The notes beneath the pieces were generated by a model that saw only the letters and a list, made by a program, of their open reading frames with translations, did not search any database and was not told the origin of the DNA. From the NCBI GenBank assembly GCA_965153455.1, contig OZ234493.1:29750213-29814212 (forward strand): 64,000 bases of DNA, in the 5' to 3' direction. Origin of the DNA: Sphagnum compactum (Eukaryota > Bryophyta > Sphagnopsida > Sphagnales). Shown in pieces: positions 60,111-64,000 of this stretch (positions are counted from its first letter, which is position 1; each line of letters begins with the position of its first letter). The translations under genes were made by a program, and so were the position numbers.

Positions 60111-63100
60111 GTGCAATTAGATTTGCAAAAGTCAGTCCAAGACAAACTGAAACAGTTGGACGTGGGGAGTCTAAAAAGTAAAATACAAGAATTAGAAGTT
60201 GTGAAAGCTGTAGGACAAAGGTTGCGGGCTAGAATTAGGTGGAATCAATTAGGTGACATGGTGTCTAAAAGATTTTTTTTCAATTATCAAGTCAAAACCT
60301 AATAAAACTGTGTTTTTCGCTTTAAGAGATGAGGATGGTAATGTGGTATCTAGAAAAGAGGATTTAGAATTTGTTTGTCACAATTTTTACAAGAAGTTGT
60401 ACCAAGTTAAAGGAGAAACCTTGGAACAAATAGAAATGAGAGCTAGGGTTTTGGAGTCATTACCCAAAAAGTTTTCTAATGAGTTGAATGCTAGGCTAGG
60501 TACACCAATTTCAATGGAAGAACTTCACCTAGTCACAAAGTCCATGGTTAAAAACAAATCACCAAGCCTAGATGGGGTTGTGGTAGAGTTTTACTTTTTT
60601 TTTTTTTTGCGAGGTAATAGGAGAGGAATTTTCATAAATGATTAAGGCAGCAGTGCAATTGGGGCGATTCCCTAAGGGGGTTGACAAGGGGATGATAACT
60701 CTTTTGTTCAAAGCTAGAAAGAAGGAAAATTGGGGGAATTGGCGTCCCATTACACTTTTGAATGTGGCTTAACAAGATTTTCACCAAAATGTTGCAACTA
60801 AGACTCCAGCCTATCTTGATGGAGATGGTGGATACTGAACCAATAGCCTTCTTCTCAATGAGGTATATTCTAGACAACATCTTGTTAGTGCAAGAAACCA
60901 TTGATTGCGCTTGGCGGTCTAACGAACCCCTGGTTTTTCTTAAACTGGATTTTTCAAAGGCATATGACAAAATAAGTTGGGGCTTTTTGTTCATGGTGCT
61001 GGAAAAAAATGGGGATGATAGTTGAATTCATAAACATGGTGAAGGTCTTGTTTCAAGACCTGGAAGTGGCAGTTTGTATCAATGGGGGCATACTAGTTCT
61101 TTTAAAATGGAAAGAGGAATAAGGCAGGGATACCTTTTGGCTCCTTCCCTGTTCATTTTTGTTAAGAAAGTTCTTAATTTCATGATGAAGGAAGCTACAA
61201 GCAGGGGTAATCAAGGGGATCTCTCTCCCGGGGGGTACAAAGCAACATACATTATTTCAATATGCGGATGACACTACAATTTTAGTGAAAGGAGAGGAAT
61301 GGAATCTGCAAACTATAGTTCATCTACTAAACAACTTCTTTTTTATAAGTGGAATGGATATCAATTGGGACAAATCCATGGCCTATTGGAACAACAAGAA
61401 AAAGAGACAAAAACCTAAGTGGACAAAGGAATTTAAATGGAAGTGGGTGAAGGATGGGGAACTTGCTAAGCCATTGGGGGTGCCTTTTGGGATAAATTTA
61501 GATACCAAGGAGGTGGATGCTTTTCTAATTGAAAAACTACAGAAGAAACTTAGGCATTGGAACACTCTTCATTTGCCTCGTGTTGGTAGGGCTGTAGTCA
61601 TCAACTCTGTGTTGACATCCACACTATGATTTTTCATTAAGGTATGGGGAGGTACAAAGAAAGGAATCAAGAAGTGCAAGGCTTATTAAGGAACTTTCTA
61701 TGGGCCCGAAATGATCATCATGCAAGAATGAGGGTCAATTGGGGGGATTGTTGTGCGCATAAAAACATTGGAGGGTTGGGCCTAACTAACCTAGAGGATG
61801 CTTTTTTAACTTTGCTGTGTAAGTGGGTCTTTTCCTACCTTGGAACCATGGGATTCCAACCTCAAATCCTTATTTAGTTAGATGTAAGCCTTCCCGACAC
61901 AAGAATTGGAGCCCAAGTATTAATTGGGCTATGGTCAAAGGACATGTTTCTAGTTCAAGTTCTAATCTATGGGGGCAAATTATGAGGGCGTGGAAATGCT
62001 TTGTTGACAAAGTTCATTCCTTCCTTACATGTGGAATCCATTAAAAGGGTTAACTTATGGTGGGGTTCCAATTTTACGCGTTCAAAGTATTGTACCTCCA
62101 TACTTCCTGCCCAAGAACTACATGCAACAAGGTTATGACAAGTAGGAGACTTGTGGGACCCAAACTTGAACGGATTCCACTTTTGGGAGGAAGCTAGAAA
62201 TAGGTTTTAGTTTGAAGCCAATGAACAATGCATACGGCAACGAATGTTGAATTGTATCCTAGAGATCTGGGTCACAGAAATGACAAACCCTTCCGTGGAA
62301 GCTAGATGTGGTGAATGGCTTGGCATTTTTGAAGATATGTCATAGGATCCAATTAAGGTCTTTTGCACAACTAGGGAGTTTACACCAACTACAGATGGGG
62401 TTTTACAACATTTTTTGGTGCCATTGAAGACTTGGGTTTTGACCCTAGTTTATGGGATTGAAAGGGCTAGAAGGAGCTATTGAGTTATAATGCTAGGGAG
62501 GGCAGAAATTGCTCAATCCAAAGGACACCCTTTCAAGAAATGTGTTCGAGAAATGGAACCAAGTCCTCTCACCAAACTTCAAGCTAAAATGGCAAGATGT
62601 TTGGGCCAAGAGAAGGGGCAGAAAGGAGGCATGTTTTCCCTGATCTTTGTGGTACAAGGCCTTTGCTGTAAATACTGAGAAGGCAAAAAGTAAATCATAA
62701 TATCCAAGTAGATTGTCCCTCTTGTGAACATGGAACCCCAGAAACCATCATGCATAGGTTTTGGCAACGTCCTAGAGCTAGGACAACATGGGAACAAGCC
62801 TTCTCATTCTTGTATAGTCTCAAGTCTCCCATAGACACTAGCTTGGCTTTGAGGCCCCTCAGCCTTGAACAATGTTTGTTTAATAAGAACTTGCCTTGCA
62901 AATTTAGAAAATTCAGCCTTCTTTGGTCCTTAATTAGATGTGTTACCCTCTAGTCAATTTTGGCTTGAGAGGAAGGATCTAAGTTTCAATGGTGCTAGAT
63001 GGCACCATAACAAACTTAAGAAAGTGATGTGGGATGGTCTTCTGGATTATGGTAGATTGGAGTGGCAACATACACTTCAGAAGATTAAGAGGAAACCAAC

Positions 63101-63230
63101 CAATGAGGCCAGCTTGTTGGAGGCTTTTGACAAGGTCTGGGGTCCACACCGTGTCATCTGCGCTAGGGACAGCCGTAAAGTTAGGTGGTGCTATCAACCA
63201 CCTTACACTAGTAGTAGTTTCCTTTGGTAG
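60111..63230 (+). pseudogene. LINE ORF2-like reverse transcriptase
   Basis: The coding remnant of the element. Main open pieces are 60111-60302, 60253-60645, 60762-61025, 61074-61271, 61285-61629, 61644-61877 and 62490-63230. Catalytic YADD codons survive, but the frame changes directly before them (near 61240). The last part (KVMWDGLLDYGRLEW, VWGPHRVICARD) follows the zinc-binding motif. An intact protein of this type nicks target DNA and copies its own RNA at the nick. Confidence 0.88.
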
Positions 63231-63318
63231 GTGTGTGGTTCTTGGTGCTTGGGTTGGGTGTCCCCCTGGCCTTGTGGTGTACTGGTTCTCTTTTTGCAAT
63301 GGATTTTCCATTTGTGCC

Positions 63319-63329
63319 AAAAAAAAAAA
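63319..63329 (+). other. Poly-A end of the LINE
   Basis: A11 run following a 3' UTR-like stretch. The sequence after it, beginning CCACCCCCAAATAACAATCC, is weakly similar to AACCCCGAATAATAAAGCC near 60043, just before the 5' end; this could be a worn target-site duplication. Confidence 0.6.
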
Positions 63330-63330
63330 C

Positions 63331-64000
63331 CACCCCCAAATAACAATCCAATTGAACATCAGTACTCAAACAGATACAAAAACAAGGTGCCAAATTTGAT
63401 AAAGTGGGTTGACAGAACTTCTCTTGAGTCCTTATGCAAGGTGAGAGAGCAAACAAATGGAATTAATCATGTACGGTATCAATAAGGTCATTGTCAAATT
63501 TGAGAATTGCTGGAGCTCATTATCAGAGGTCATGGGTACACAGATGAATACGTTAAACCCCATAACAAGCTGCAGCAACAGCCATACTCAAACAGACAAA
63601 AGCAAGGAGCCAAAAACAAAGAAAACGAGTGTATTCTCCTTAAACAAGGAGAGGGCCAATAAATAAATAAAATAAGTACCCCCAGTTTATAATGGGGCTA
63701 TTAGCCTAGGCCAAATATGGTGACGAACAGTTTTGGAAAGGGAAATTTCATGCACGCAATGGGAAGGCTCAGCATGCCTTGATTTTTTTTCCTTTGTTTT
63801 CAACATGTTCCCTTCAAGTTCCCAATGGGTTCCCAATATGTTCCCTAGGTTCCCAATAGCATCTCACTTTAATCCCATATGTTTTAATCCCAAAGTCCTA
63901 CCCTTCTCACCTATATAGGTGGGCCACCTATATAGTGGGGAGGCACTCCATCTTTCCATAGAATCTTCTATTTTGGGGAGCCTCCATAGTTTCAACTTTT
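63331..64000. other. No recognisable gene; small repeats
   Basis: TACTCAAACAGA-ACAAA and CAAGG-GCCAAA words occur twice, near 63361 and 63583. GTTCCC(AATRKG) words recur at 63805-63860. A duplicated CACCTATATAG element lies at 63908-63941. No frame is recognised. Confidence 0.4.
63908..63941. promoter_or_regulatory. Duplicated CACCTATATAG (TATA-like) element
   Basis: Two adjacent ~17-bp units, CACCTATATAGGTGGGC and CACCTATATAGTGGGGA. CTATATAG is both TATA-like and palindromic, so its direction is unclear. No gene start is seen within the remaining 60 bp of the window. Confidence 0.3.

Larger units (their letters stand above)
60070..63330 (+). mobile_element. LINE (non-LTR retrotransposon), 5'-truncated and frame-broken
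   Basis: Reverse-transcriptase blocks in order on the plus strand: RWNQLGDMVSKRFF, FFALRDEDGNVV, MVKNKSPSLDGVVVEFY, NWRPITLLN, LVFLKLDFSKAYDKI, GIRQGYLLAPSLFIF, the catalytic YADD at 61261-61272, MDINWDKSMAYWN, PLGVPFG, KLRHWNTLHLPRVGRAVVIN, NFLWARND and GGLGLTNLEDAFL. A zinc-binding tail follows (CPSCEHGTPETIMHRFW). These lie in at least four changes of frame with several stops. A T15 run at about 60595-60609 replaces conserved codons. No endonuclease domain is visible, so the copy is 5' truncated. It ends in a short poly-A at 63319-63329. Confidence 0.92.

Overview
The window looks like nuclear DNA of a seed plant with a large, repeat-rich genome. The evidence is spliced genes with short GT-AG introns, plant-type protein families (serine carboxypeptidase-like, RUG3-type RCC1 protein, deaminated-glutathione amidase), Ty1/copia and Ty3/gypsy remnants, a LINE, and long AT-rich stretches without genes. 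A gymnosperm is a reasonable guess from the density of old retroelements, but the sequence alone does not prove it. I see nothing bacterial, organellar or viral, and no CRISPR array, operon or rRNA/tRNA gene.

Layout. 0-9.7 kb is gene-free and rich in tandem repeats: 72-bp, 50-bp and ~160-bp arrays, a (CA)16 microsatellite, and a wide zone of degenerate TAGG/CCTA motifs. 9.77-12.40 kb (minus) is a nine-exon serine carboxypeptidase-like gene with its catalytic motifs intact but one surplus G at the exon 3/4 junction. 12.4-22.2 kb holds no recognised gene, only a 172-bp duplication and an A-rich array. 22.5-29.9 kb is a decayed Ty3/gypsy element on the minus strand, with an apparent ~300-bp micro-inversion inside RNase H and ~2.4 kb of extra DNA near the protease. 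34.745-39.970 kb is a complete but dead Ty1/copia element (minus) with two ~426-bp LTRs. 40.55-44.49 kb (minus) is a 14-exon RUG3-like gene that I could assemble without a frame break. 46.0-50.3 kb holds a second gypsy remnant (plus), a 27-bp tandem repeat, and a probable minus-strand LTR with TATA box and polypurine tract. 54.55-57.28 kb (plus) is a nine-exon amidase (Nit1-type) gene assembled in frame. 58.3-58.9 kb is a Myb/SANT (trihelix-like) reading frame split by one TGA. 60.1-63.33 kb is a frame-broken LINE ending in a short poly-A.

Function. The three host genes are unrelated: a secreted or vacuolar peptidase/acyltransferase-fold enzyme, a probable mitochondrial beta-propeller protein, and a metabolite-repair amidase. 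They sit as islands among old transposons. Exon borders were set by hand from GT-AG sites, reading phase and family conservation. I found no convincing undescribed system; the best leads are structural (RNase H micro-inversion, in-frame 27-bp repeat, repeat insertion in copia pol, half-tRNA primer site).
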